NCBI GenBank assembly: GCA_017539565.1
Contig: JAFYCS010000077.1
Location: forward strand, 1-64,000
Length of the DNA stretch: 64,000 nucleotides
Origin: Lachnospiraceae bacterium
GTDB taxonomy: Bacteria > Bacillota > Clostridia > Lachnospirales > Lachnospiraceae
Direction: 5' to 3'
This document shows, in pieces, positions 35,955-44,648 of this stretch. The notes below the pieces were generated by a model, which did not search any database, was not told the DNA's origin, and worked only from the letters and a program-made list of their open reading frames with translations. The position numbers and the translations under genes are program-made. Each line of letters begins with the position of its first letter. Within the stretch, counting starts at the first letter, position 1.

Positions 35955-37085
35955 TCAGATCTTCGCCTTAAACCTGTCATACCTTAAGGAAGAAAGATCG
36001 ACATCCGTCTTTCCCGTGGCTATCAGCTGCGCCAACTGGTGACCTGCTGCCGGTCCTATCCCGAAGCCGTGTCCGGACATAGCACAGGATGTATACAGTC
36101 CCGGCACTTCATCTATCGCTCCCACTACTGCCACCCCGTCCGCGCATTTATCACTCCAGCCGGCCCAGGTACGTACGATCTTTGCATCTGCCAGATCCGG
36201 AAAATACTTCATGATACCCCTGCATATACAGGGAGCCGTCTTTGCATTTGATACAGGCGTTCCGTTATCCTTATTGCAGCCTTCATAGCCTGACGATCCG
36301 CCGAACACGAAAGATCCGTGCTTGGTCTGATGTCCGTAAAAATCCGCTTCCGCAGTTCCAAGCATCTGATCGAACATATGGGGCTGCGCCTCGGTAACAA
36401 GACACTCAAGCAGCGAACGGGTCATTGGAATATCAACTCCCACGGTTCCCAGTATCGCTCTGCTGTCAAAACCTGCAGCTACCAGAATATTTTCGCCTTC
36501 AAACACATCGCCTGATGCACAGACCACCTTTCTTACTTTACCCCTGACCATCTTCAGCTCCGTGACACGCTCTCCCGATATAAACCTCACTCCCAGCCTC
36601 CTGGCCATTTTATAATATCCCAGTGTCGTGGTAAGAGGATTTGCATGACCGTCTGTAGGGCACCAGCTTGCACAGGTCACTTCATCCGAAAGATAGGGAT
36701 TGATACGCTTTACTTCATCCGCATCTATCATCCTTACATCAAGCCCGCAGGCTTTAGCATTCTCTGCCAGTTTAGTAAGTATAGCCTTATGCTTCTCATT
36801 CTTTCCCAGACGCAGGTTACCGTCCTGATGATATTCACAGTCGGTTTCCAGCTCCTCCGAAAGCGTGGGCCATATATTCTTTATCCCATACATTACAAGC
36901 GGCAGTTCCCGCACATCACGTCCGGACTGTCTTACACCACCGCCGTTACGGCTCGATCCGCCGTTTCCTATATGATCGCTGCCCTCCAGGCTTATGACGC
37001 TTAAGCCTCTTTTTGCCAGATAATATGCGGCAGCATTTCCTATCACTCCGCCGCCTATAACTACTACGTCCGCACTATTTTTCAT
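35955..37085 (-). CDS. FAD-dependent amine/amino acid oxidoreductase (DadA/HcnC-like)
   Basis: 376-aa D-amino-acid-oxidase-fold flavoprotein with the dinucleotide motif VVIGGGVIGNAAAYYLAKRG, RNGGGVRQSGRD, and a late GHGFGIGPAAGHQLAQLIA. The ATG at 37085 is chosen because GGAGGTG lies 7 bp before it. It corresponds to the HcnC/OoxB catalytic subunit of complexes that oxidise the C-N bond of glycine, opines or secondary amines. It overlaps the BFD-like gene by 11 bp, which supports one complex. Confidence 0.88.
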   Translation of the reverse strand: MKNSADVVVIGGGVIGNAAAYYLAKRGLSVISLEGSDHIGNGGSSRNGGGVRQSGRDVRELPLVMYGIKNIWPTLSEELETDCEYHQDGNLRLGKNEKHKAILTKLAENAKACGLDVRMIDADEVKRINPYLSDEVTCASWCPTDGHANPLTTTLGYYKMARRLGVRFISGERVTELKMVRGKVRKVVCASGDVFEGENILVAAGFDSRAILGTVGVDIPMTRSLLECLVTEAQPHMFDQMLGTAEADFYGHQTKHGSFVFGGSSGYEGCNKDNGTPVSNAKTAPCICRGIMKYFPDLADAKIVRTWAGWSDKCADGVAVVGAIDEVPGLYTSCAMSGHGFGIGPAAGHQLAQLIATGKTDVDLSSLRYDRFKAKI

Positions 37086-37416
37086 CTGCGTCCACCTCCT
37101 CTGCTTCGTTTGCAAAGATACGCATTTCGATGGGTCTCATGGGAACCCTGCTGGTAGCCGGCTCTATCTCTGCAGGCGATACTCCCAGCTCTCTTGCAAC
37201 TATTCCCTTAACAAGCCTGGAGCAGGTCTGGCCCTGGCATAATCCCATTCCGGCTCTTAAATATCTTCTTATCTCTGTCATGGTCCACATACCGTCATGT
37301 ACCGCACGCCGTATTTCTCCTTTGGTTATCTCCTCACAACGGCATACAAGCATATCATCATCGGCTCCCGGTAAAAACGGTCCTATATCCCTTGATCTGT
37401 CATTTACACTGTTCAT
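37075..37416 (-). CDS. BFD-like [2Fe-2S] protein
   Basis: 113-aa protein with a bacterioferritin-associated-ferredoxin-like cluster site: LVCRCEEITKGEI and GMGLCQGQTCSRLV give four Cys (C-x-C...C-x4-C). In HcnB/OoxA proteins this module is the C-terminal domain of the NAD/FAD subunit; here it is a separate gene. ATGA overlap with the upstream flavoprotein gene and 11-bp overlap with the DadA-like gene put it in the complex as an electron carrier. Confidence 0.88.
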   Translation of the reverse strand: MNSVNDRSRDIGPFLPGADDDMLVCRCEEITKGEIRRAVHDGMWTMTEIRRYLRAGMGLCQGQTCSRLVKGIVARELGVSPAEIEPATSRVPMRPIEMRIFANEAEEVDADEK

Positions 37417-39008
37417 CTTGATACCTCCTGCTCTGCTTCTTTGAAAAACCTTGCCGTCATCGCATATTCTTTAGGAACACGCATAGTGAGTAAATGGGTT
37501 TTATCAAACGCCGTTGCACTCTTTACCGAAACAACTTCCGCCTCACATACCATCCGGCCGTTCCTGCCAAGTGCCACTCCTTTAGTCCCTTCCTTAGGCA
37601 GCGGCAGGAATTCATAGGGGATCGTAACCGTTGCCGTTCCGTCTCCGCAGTCTTCATCTACCAGAAAGATTGCCTGTCCCGAACAGCTGGCCACACACAT
37701 TCCGCAGCCGATACAATCGCCTTCATACACCGCTATCGGAAGAGAAGTTATATTATCGCCTATGGAGATACACTTCTTGGGACATGCATCCTGGCAGGGA
37801 TTGCAGGGAATATTCTGTGTGCATTCTATTACGGGATGGATCCCCTTCTTATGTGTAACACCGGGGAAGCGTTCTATCTCATCATCAGACACATATCCTT
37901 TCTTCAGCAGATTTGAAGATATATCGATACCTTCTTCGGTCTTTTCTATAGCCTTTCCCCTGTTTGCCGGAGCAAACATTCCCTGACGAAGGCCGTCAAG
38001 CGCTTTATCAAGAACCGCCAGTTCCTTATCCAGCTCCGCTTTATCTATGTATCCCAGGAATTCCGCTGCGGCCACTCCTGCCATACGTCCCTCTATCATT
38101 GCAGAGGAAGCTTCTTCTATTCCGGAAACATCACCTGCTGCAAATACCCCCGGTATTGATGTACGTCCGTATTCGTCGCAGACAGGTACCTGGCCTCCGC
38201 GTTTGGGATCATCCGTCATTTCCGCACCCGCCATCTTAAGCAGTTGTGACATGGGTGATAAGCCTACCGCCATGCATATGGTATCAACTTCAAAGTGCTT
38301 TTCCGTACCGGGGATGAACTTAAACTTATCATCCACCTCTGCTATGGTCACACCCTTAACACAGTCTTCACCTTCTGCTTCTACTATGGTATGCGAAAGA
38401 TAAAAAGGTACTCCGCACCTTGCCACCTTTGATGCATGTACTCCGTATCCGCCTACTCTAGGAGCCGCATCAACAAGTGCAACCACCTCGCAGCCGCACT
38501 GCATGAGCTGGAAGGATACGACCAGTCCCACATTTCCGGATCCCAGCATAAGGATCTTCTTTCCCGGCAGTATCCCGTGCAGGTTCATCATGGTCTGTGC
38601 AGCACCTGCCCCTATTACTCCCGGCAGTGTCCATCCGGGGAACAGTACCATATTCTCTGCAGCTCCCGTTGCTATAACAACCGAATCTGCCTTGTAATGT
38701 TTTATCCTTGCCCCCTGCTTTACCACCACTTCTTTATCCTGATAAAGCCCTATTACCGTAGCATTAAGCTTAACCGATACACCGGCCTCTGCCGCTTCTT
38801 CAAGCAGCTGGCGGCCTATCACAAATCCCCTTACTTTTGCCCTGTGTTCTTTTGATCCGAAGAACTTATGTATCTGCTTGAAAAGCTGGCCTCCCGGTTT
38901 TTCGTTCTCATCAAAAACGATAACGTTTAATCCTCTCTTCGCCGCTTCTATAGCTGCTGATAAGCCCGAAGGTCCCGCACCAACAATGATCAGATCGTAT
39001 CTTTTCAT
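37413..39008 (-). CDS. NAD(P)/FAD oxidoreductase with two C-terminal [4Fe-4S] sites
   Basis: 531-aa flavoprotein. FAD motif LIIVGAGPSGLSAAIEAAKR, ATGAAENMVLFPGW, second Rossmann motif LMLGSGNVGLVVSFQLMQ, FAAGDVSGIEEASSAMIEGR; then from about 420 a ferredoxin part with CTQNIPCNPCQDACP and CIGCGMCVASC (two 4Fe-4S sites). It corresponds to HcnB/OoxA, but with ferredoxin sites in place of the BFD domain, which is a separate gene. This suggests electrons leave to ferredoxin or NAD in an anaerobe rather than to oxygen. Confidence 0.9.
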   Translation of the reverse strand: MKRYDLIIVGAGPSGLSAAIEAAKRGLNVIVFDENEKPGGQLFKQIHKFFGSKEHRAKVRGFVIGRQLLEEAAEAGVSVKLNATVIGLYQDKEVVVKQGARIKHYKADSVVIATGAAENMVLFPGWTLPGVIGAGAAQTMMNLHGILPGKKILMLGSGNVGLVVSFQLMQCGCEVVALVDAAPRVGGYGVHASKVARCGVPFYLSHTIVEAEGEDCVKGVTIAEVDDKFKFIPGTEKHFEVDTICMAVGLSPMSQLLKMAGAEMTDDPKRGGQVPVCDEYGRTSIPGVFAAGDVSGIEEASSAMIEGRMAGVAAAEFLGYIDKAELDKELAVLDKALDGLRQGMFAPANRGKAIEKTEEGIDISSNLLKKGYVSDDEIERFPGVTHKKGIHPVIECTQNIPCNPCQDACPKKCISIGDNITSLPIAVYEGDCIGCGMCVASCSGQAIFLVDEDCGDGTATVTIPYEFLPLPKEGTKGVALGRNGRMVCEAEVVSVKSATAFDKTHLLTMRVPKEYAMTARFFKEAEQEVSR

Positions 39009-39020
39009 AACCCTGTCCTC

Positions 39021-39347
39021 CTACTGTTCATCAAATGCTTTATCTGAAACCCCATACTGTGTCCTGACCGTCATTCCCTCTTTAAGCGGCGTTATACAGG
39101 TCCTCACATTAGGCACGCCGTCTACTATCATCACACAGTCAGTGCACCGGCCTATCGCACAGAATATGCCTCTCGGCTTATGCTCTTTCTGGGTATATCT
39201 GTGAACCATCACACCGGCGGCTTTAAGGGCAGCTGCTATAGGTTCTCCTTCATATCCTTCGATCTCTTTCCCGTCAAAGATGAAGCTTACTTTACGTCCT
39301 TTTTCAACCACACCGAGTATCGGATGTTCCGCTATCCTATCTGCCAT
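39021..39347 (-). CDS. [2Fe-2S] ferredoxin-like subunit (HcnA-like)
   Basis: 108-aa Fer2_4-type protein like HcnA and the N-terminal domain of sarcosine oxidase alpha. The cluster Cys residues are in GIFCAIGRCTDCVMIVDG and RTC (C-x4-C-x2-C-x11-C). The ATG at 39347 is preferred because GGAG lies 9 bp before it; the longer frame begins inside the previous gene. 12 bp before the flavoprotein gene. Together the four genes make a split HcnABC-type complex. Confidence 0.88.
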   Translation of the reverse strand: MADRIAEHPILGVVEKGRKVSFIFDGKEIEGYEGEPIAAALKAAGVMVHRYTQKEHKPRGIFCAIGRCTDCVMIVDGVPNVRTCITPLKEGMTVRTQYGVSDKAFDEQ

Positions 39348-39385
39348 GATCATGATCTCCTCTCTGTCTGTATCCGTCTCAGTCC

Positions 39386-40519
39386 TTAACACATATCCGG
39401 ACTGTCCCATAAATGTAACTTTGTTCCCAGTCCCAGTTTCTTTGCTTTTTCATAACATACCTTTCCCCAGGCCACATCCTCCACCGGCATACCGCCTACG
39501 GAATAAACAAATACCTGATCCTCACTGACTCTCCCGGGTTTCTTCCCGAAAATGATATCTCCCAGATCCGTTATATCATCCATTGATATCAGTCCGTCAT
39601 GTGCCATATCGGTGAACTTCGATCCTATGATGTTATTTATTCCGAATGAAGGATAAGGGAACTCTTCCGCCCAGGCCTCATACAGCTTGATATTGTCCAC
39701 TACCAGACTGCAGCTTTTAAGTTCCTCCGAATCCATATCAAAGGCACTTACGCCTATCAGTACCGCCCCCGGCTTTATCCACTGCTTCTTTACGAAGGGA
39801 TAAAATGCCGGATCCGTTCCTCCCGAGTTGGAAAAGGATATAACATCCGTATCCCTGACCAGTTCCTCTATACTGTCTGCCGCTTCGATCTTTTTCAGAT
39901 TCGGATATTTATCTTTTACATAGGCCATGAACTTCTCCAGTGAACTCTTTCCTCTTCCTTTAACCTTGAGTGTATCTATATCCGGGCAGGCTGCCATTAT
40001 CGCCGCCAGCGAAGTCTTTCCCATAACACCGGGGCCGCAGATACCGCAGATCTTTGCTCCTTTATTTACCAGATACTTTGCTCCGACACCAGGTATAGCG
40101 CCTGTTCTGTACGCACTCAAAAGATTTGCACTCATAAGAGCCAGAGGCGCGCCTGTATCCTTATCGTTAAGCATCACTGTCAATATCGATCTGGGCAGCC
40201 CTTTTTCCCTGTTGGCCATGTTTGATCCGTACCACTTCATTCCCATCAGATCAAAGGGGCCTCCGATATATGCCGGCATCGCCATAAACCTGCGGTCATC
40301 GCCGACATCCAGCGGCATCTTAGGAAATGGTGAAGTCTTTGGAAATGATACCTGGCTTCCGTGCGAGTTATGGTTCTCGCCACCCATCACATAATCCCCG
40401 GAATTTAAGCATTTGATAACCTCTTCCATTGCTTCTATACAGGCCGGCATATCCTTAACGCCGGCTTTTATCATGTCTTCCTCACTCAGAAACAGAAAAT
40501 CGATTGCCGGATAGCTCAT
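39386..40519 (-). CDS. Ornithine cyclodeaminase/mu-crystallin family protein (copy 2)
   Basis: 377-aa NAD(P)-binding protein of the OCD/mu-crystallin/ketimine-reductase family. The catalytic-site Lys is in MGMKWYGSNMANREKG, followed by LNDKDTGAPLALMSANLLSAYRTGA and the Rossmann turn ICGPGVMGKTSLAAI. Members are ornithine cyclodeaminases, ketimine reductases or opine-related enzymes; some databases call close relatives tyramine oxidase subunit B. Paralogue of the preceding gene. In octopine/nopaline operons an ocd gene also accompanies the oxidase genes. Confidence 0.85.
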   Translation of the reverse strand: MSYPAIDFLFLSEEDMIKAGVKDMPACIEAMEEVIKCLNSGDYVMGGENHNSHGSQVSFPKTSPFPKMPLDVGDDRRFMAMPAYIGGPFDLMGMKWYGSNMANREKGLPRSILTVMLNDKDTGAPLALMSANLLSAYRTGAIPGVGAKYLVNKGAKICGICGPGVMGKTSLAAIMAACPDIDTLKVKGRGKSSLEKFMAYVKDKYPNLKKIEAADSIEELVRDTDVISFSNSGGTDPAFYPFVKKQWIKPGAVLIGVSAFDMDSEELKSCSLVVDNIKLYEAWAEEFPYPSFGINNIIGSKFTDMAHDGLISMDDITDLGDIIFGKKPGRVSEDQVFVYSVGGMPVEDVAWGKVCYEKAKKLGLGTKLHLWDSPDMC

Positions 40520-40546
40520 TTTATCAACTCCCTTCTAATAGCCTGT

Positions 40547-41695
40547 CTATCTCATATATGGTTCGTCCCAAAGGTTTAACTTGGTACCTATACCGTTTTC
40601 TGCAGCATTTCTGTAACAGTCATATCCCCAGGCCACATCTTCTATCGGCATCCCGCCGCTGCTGCATAGTACTATCTCGTCTTCAGAAGTCCTTCCCTGC
40701 GATATACCGTTCACAATATCGCAAAGATTTATCACCTGCTCTCTTTTTATCTTTCCTTCCCTTACCAGATGAATGAAGTGTATTCCCATGATCACCCATT
40801 CCCTCTTATTTCCAAGCTCATCCACAGGGCCTCTGGCTATAAAGTTGTTCATGTATTTGTCATACATGCCGTAGTTATCTACTACCATCGTAGTGCCTGT
40901 CAGTTTATCGAATTCCCTGAAGAGAAAACTTCCCATCGAAAACACCGATGCACCTTTCTTAAACCATTCAAGGTGAAATTCCTCCGCTTTATCGGGACTT
41001 ACGGACATCGCCTCACTCACAACATCCGCATCCCGGCAGGCCTGCTCAAGACTCCCGCATATCTCGATCTCCTTTACCTGAGGATATTTTTCTTCGACAA
41101 ACTTCTTAAACGCCAGCGTTGATGCGGATACCGGAGAACTTCCCTTTATCTTTATCTTTTTTATCTGAGGAAGAACCGCCATATAGCTCATCAATGCACA
41201 TTTATTGATCACTCCGGGTCCAAGTATCGAAAGCACTTCCGAATCAGCGTTTGCAAGATAACTTGCTGCCATTGCGGGCATGGAGCCCGTCCTCATGGCA
41301 CTTAAGAGGTTTGCCGACATATAGGCTATGGGAGCACCGGTATCCACATCATTAAGTGTGGCCATAAGGATCGATCTGGGCAGCCCCTTCTTTATATTGT
41401 CATGATTCGATCCGTACCATTTCTGCCCCGCTATATGAAACCTTCCGCCCAGATATGCAGGCATTGCATTAAACCTTCTGTCAGGGCCGTTATCCAGAGG
41501 AAAGTTTTCAATATCCTTAGCTTTGGGGAAATTTATCTGAAGGCCATGCTCATCACCCTTAGGCCCTCCCATGATATAATCCCCCTTTCCGAAAAGGCTC
41601 ATCACATCCCTCATGGTCTCAACGCAGGCTTTGGCGTTAAGCACTCCGGCGTCGATCATGTCTTTTTCACTCAGATATAAAAAATCAATTGCCAT
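40547..41695 (-). CDS. Ornithine cyclodeaminase/mu-crystallin family protein (copy 1)
   Basis: 382-aa paralogue: Lys in IAGQKWYGSNHDNIKKG, LNDVDTGAPIAYMSANLLSAMRTGS and the nucleotide turn LSILGPGVINKCALMSYM. The glycine pattern in the turn differs from copy 2 (GPGVINK against GPGVMGK), so cofactor use may differ. The two proteins clearly align along their length, so this is a tandem duplication with divergence, perhaps a heterodimer. A strong hairpin separates it from potD. Confidence 0.85.
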   Translation of the reverse strand: MAIDFLYLSEKDMIDAGVLNAKACVETMRDVMSLFGKGDYIMGGPKGDEHGLQINFPKAKDIENFPLDNGPDRRFNAMPAYLGGRFHIAGQKWYGSNHDNIKKGLPRSILMATLNDVDTGAPIAYMSANLLSAMRTGSMPAMAASYLANADSEVLSILGPGVINKCALMSYMAVLPQIKKIKIKGSSPVSASTLAFKKFVEEKYPQVKEIEICGSLEQACRDADVVSEAMSVSPDKAEEFHLEWFKKGASVFSMGSFLFREFDKLTGTTMVVDNYGMYDKYMNNFIARGPVDELGNKREWVIMGIHFIHLVREGKIKREQVINLCDIVNGISQGRTSEDEIVLCSSGGMPIEDVAWGYDCYRNAAENGIGTKLNLWDEPYMR

Positions 41696-41721
41696 AATCT
41701 CATCTCCCTTTTAAACCAAAA

Positions 41722-41749
41722 CCCGGGACAGATCCGTGTCCGTCCCGGG
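41722..41749 (-). repeat. Intercistronic palindrome between potD and ocd copy 1
   Basis: CCCGGGAC and GTCCCGGG form an 8-bp perfect stem, followed on the minus strand by TTTTGGTTT. It may act as a partial terminator or mRNA 3' end protector, giving more importer than catabolic mRNA. Its GGGACGG...TGTCCC core resembles the palindromes at 47063-47095 and 49715-49731. Confidence 0.6.
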
Positions 41750-41783
41750 CCCCTTTGCCCTGTTATCAAAATGATACTTAAGG

Positions 41784-42869
41784 CTATTCTTTTAACTTAG
41801 TCCACATATCACTGTACAGTTCCAGAATGTCGCTGTCCAGGTTCTCAACAAAACTACCCTTTGCGATAGCATCCGCAGGCGGATTCTTTGCCGGATTGCT
41901 GCTGTATTCCTCACCCATGATCGCAATAGCATCTGTATTTGCACAAAGGTAAGGGAATTCCTCCAGTACCATCGCCATGTTTTCAGGATCCATCATAAAG
42001 TTCATCCACTCCATTGCGTTGTCATAATTGGGCGAATCCTTGGTAACTACCCAGTTATCAAAGAAGAGGTATGCACCTTCATCCGGATATATGACTTTTA
42101 TCGAAGGTACTTCCGCCATAGCCATTGCTATCTCTGCGCTCCATATCATTCCCGCATAGCAGTCACCGGATATCAATGCACTCTTGGGTGAATCCGAATC
42201 ATACAGAGCCACATTTTTCTTAAGCTCCATAAGCTTATCCGATACCAGAGCAAGCTTTGCCGGATCCTTTTCACTTAAGTCATAACCCATTGCTTTATTT
42301 GTCATACCTATGACAGCACGGAAATCATCCAGCACTACCAGCTTTCCTTCCAGGGAAGGATCGAAAAGATCTTCATAGGATGTTATATCAAGGTCCACCT
42401 TATCGGTATTTACCGCTATAGCTCCGGCGCCTCCCATGTAAGGTACCGAATATACATTACCCGGATCATAGCTGGGATCCTTATAGCTCTCACCTATGTG
42501 TGAGAAATTCGGAAGCCTTTCAAAATCAAGTTCCTTAAGCATTCCCTGCGCTATAAGCTGTGCCACCATATAATCACTGGGCTGGAGTACATCATAAGCA
42601 CCTGCCGCCTCTGATCTGACTTTTGCCAGCATATCCTCATTGGATGAATAAGTCGAAACATTTACCTTTATACCGGTTTCCTTTTCAAACTTTTCCACCA
42701 CCGAATCCGGCAGATACTCTGTCCATACGAACAGGTTCAATTCACCTTTATCACCGGCAGCTTCTCCTCCTGCCGCATTAGCCTGCCCGGCTCCTGTTTC
42801 TCCGCATCCTGCCATACACATTACCGCAAATGATAATGCCGATACCAAAACCATTAATCTCTTCTTCAT
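41784..42869 (-). CDS. potD: Spermidine/putrescine-type ABC importer, binding lipoprotein
   Basis: 361-aa solute-binding lipoprotein (signal MKKRLMVLVSALSFAVMCMAGC, lipobox CMAGC; Glu/Ala/Gly-rich spacer). The mature part has LNLFVWTEYLPDSVVEKFEK, LQPSDYMVAQLI and VPYMGGAGAIAVNTDKV, as in PotD/PotF. The acidic and aromatic residues lining PotD pockets are partly present (WTEY, SDYM), so a polyamine or related amine is likely; exact ligand open. Last of the four transport genes. Confidence 0.88.
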   Translation of the reverse strand: MKKRLMVLVSALSFAVMCMAGCGETGAGQANAAGGEAAGDKGELNLFVWTEYLPDSVVEKFEKETGIKVNVSTYSSNEDMLAKVRSEAAGAYDVLQPSDYMVAQLIAQGMLKELDFERLPNFSHIGESYKDPSYDPGNVYSVPYMGGAGAIAVNTDKVDLDITSYEDLFDPSLEGKLVVLDDFRAVIGMTNKAMGYDLSEKDPAKLALVSDKLMELKKNVALYDSDSPKSALISGDCYAGMIWSAEIAMAMAEVPSIKVIYPDEGAYLFFDNWVVTKDSPNYDNAMEWMNFMMDPENMAMVLEEFPYLCANTDAIAIMGEEYSSNPAKNPPADAIAKGSFVENLDSDILELYSDMWTKLKE

Positions 42870-42896
42870 ACTTCTTTCCTCCTATTCCCGTCTTAT

Positions 42897-43703
42897 TCAG
42901 ACTTTATTATGCTTTCCGGATAATATGCCGCTCTGCGTTATGAACACCAGGCCGATCGTACCCAGTAATAAAAGCGCCGACAGTGCATTAACATCCGGCG
43001 AAACACCGCTTTTGATGCTTTCCATTACCTTCAACGGATAAGTCTTAGTCTGTCCGTTAACGAAGTAGCTTATGATCACATCATCTATGGAAAGCGTAAA
43101 TGCCAGCAAGGCTCCTCCTGCTATTCCGGGTGCAAGTACCGGTAAAATGATCTCAAAAAATGTAACTATACGGTTCGCACCCAGATCCATACTTGCCTCT
43201 TCGATCGATGCATCATATCCCGAAAGCCTGGCTCTGACATTAAAGATCACATACGGCACACAAAAACTTACGTGTGAAAGGATCAATGTAAGCATCCCGC
43301 GCGGGACCCCGGTGTTTGAAAAGATAGTCAACAGTGCTATACCTATTACTATTTCCGGGATGACCACCGGTATATATAAAAGTCCGTTTATTATCCCTTT
43401 ACCCTTAAACTTGTATCTGTATATTCCCACAGCTCCCAGAGTCCCGATGACTGTCGAAAGCAGAGTACTGAGCAGCGCTATCAACATGGTATTTCCGAAG
43501 GATTCCAGCAGTGACGAATTACTCCAGAGTTTTGCGTACCAGTCCAGGGTAAATCCCTTCCAGCTAAGATAAGGTTTTGTGGTGGTTGCGTTAAATGAGT
43601 TTGCCACTACCACAAAGATCGGAAGGAACAAAAACAGATAAACCGCTGAGCAAAATACTATCCCTATACCTTTATTTCTTTTTTCTTTAACCGTTCTTTT
43701 CAT
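42897..43703 (-). CDS. potC: Polyamine-type ABC importer permease
   Basis: 268-aa inner-membrane permease with six helices; EAA loop EEASMDLGANRIVTFFEIILP, then GALLAFTLSIDDVIISYFV, as in PotC. The ATG at 43703 follows AGAGG; a GTG two codons earlier is the alternative. 9 bp after potB. Confidence 0.9.
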   Translation of the reverse strand: MKRTVKEKRNKGIGIVFCSAVYLFLFLPIFVVVANSFNATTTKPYLSWKGFTLDWYAKLWSNSSLLESFGNTMLIALLSTLLSTVIGTLGAVGIYRYKFKGKGIINGLLYIPVVIPEIVIGIALLTIFSNTGVPRGMLTLILSHVSFCVPYVIFNVRARLSGYDASIEEASMDLGANRIVTFFEIILPVLAPGIAGGALLAFTLSIDDVIISYFVNGQTKTYPLKVMESIKSGVSPDVNALSALLLLGTIGLVFITQSGILSGKHNKV

Positions 43704-43712
43704 AGGCACCTC

Positions 43713-44591
43713 TCATACTCCCAGACTATCCATATCCCCGCCAAGTTTCTGATAGATCTTTACAAGGAGCAGTGTTACAAGTATCAGTATGATCGAAAGC
43801 GCTGCTCCAAGCGGCCAGTTATTAGCACTTTTGAACTGCCTCTCTATCAGATTACCGATCATATCGGTATTACCACCACCAAGTATGTTTGATACAAAGA
43901 AGTAACCAAGGCAGGGGATAAATACCATTATGCATCCGGAAAATATCCCGCCTGATGTAAGAGGAAGTATCACTTCAAACAATGTACGCAGCGGCCTTGC
44001 TCCCAGATCACTCGACGCCTCCAGAAGGCTTCCGTCCAGCTTTTCTATAGCTGTATATAGCGGCAGTACCATAAACGGAACAAAGCAGTATACCATGCCT
44101 AATATCGTAGTCCCGGTCTTATAGAGAAGATCCACGGAGCCGTCCGCAATATGCAGAAATGTCAGGATCTTTATAAGCCAGCCGCTGTTTCCAAGAAAGC
44201 TCCTCCATCCGTATATCCTTATCAGTGAATTGGTCCAGAAAGGAATGATCACCAGCATATATAAGAGCTTTTTCTTTTTGCTCTTTGTCCTTGCTATGAT
44301 ATATGCAAAGGGATATCCGATAAGCACACAGATAAGAGTTGTTGTAAAGGATATCAAAAGTGATCTGGCATATATCTTCAGATAATCGACGGATAAAAGC
44401 TTTCCGTAATTTGCAGCGGTAAAGTCATATACCACATTGTAGTACTCATCGGTCTTGCAGAAGCTCATCACCGCTACCAGGATCAGCGGAGCTACCACCA
44501 GGAACAGAAGGAGCAGCGCCACCGGACCGACTGTCACAAGAGCCGGCAGAGTATTTGATCTGAATTCATGTTTTGATGTTTTCCCGCTCAT
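43713..44591 (-). CDS. potB: Polyamine-type ABC importer permease
   Basis: 292-aa permease with six helices; EAA loop LEASSDLGARPLRTLFEVILP, the GGIFSGCIMVFIPCLGYF stretch and the C-terminal LVTLLLVKIYQKLGG. The ATG at 44591 is chosen because GGAGGG lies 7 bp before it; the longer frame starts inside a repeat element and lacks a ribosome site. Partner of PotC; the two form the channel. Confidence 0.9.
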   Translation of the reverse strand: MSGKTSKHEFRSNTLPALVTVGPVALLLLFLVVAPLILVAVMSFCKTDEYYNVVYDFTAANYGKLLSVDYLKIYARSLLISFTTTLICVLIGYPFAYIIARTKSKKKKLLYMLVIIPFWTNSLIRIYGWRSFLGNSGWLIKILTFLHIADGSVDLLYKTGTTILGMVYCFVPFMVLPLYTAIEKLDGSLLEASSDLGARPLRTLFEVILPLTSGGIFSGCIMVFIPCLGYFFVSNILGGGNTDMIGNLIERQFKSANNWPLGAALSIILILVTLLLVKIYQKLGGDMDSLGV

Positions 44592-44613
44592 ATTCTTCCC
44601 TCCGCTCCCTTTT

Positions 44614-44645
44614 GTCATCCTGAGGGCTTTAGCCCGAAGGATCTT
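44614..44645. repeat. Dispersed-type intergenic hairpin repeat between potA and potB
   Basis: TGTCATCCTGAGGGC, a TTTA loop and GCCCGAAGGATCT form a stem with one internal mismatch. The TGTCATCCTGAG...GAAGGATC pattern is known as a short interspersed intergenic repeat in many bacteria. Here it overlaps the end of potA. Confidence 0.6.
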
Positions 44646-44648
44646 TTC

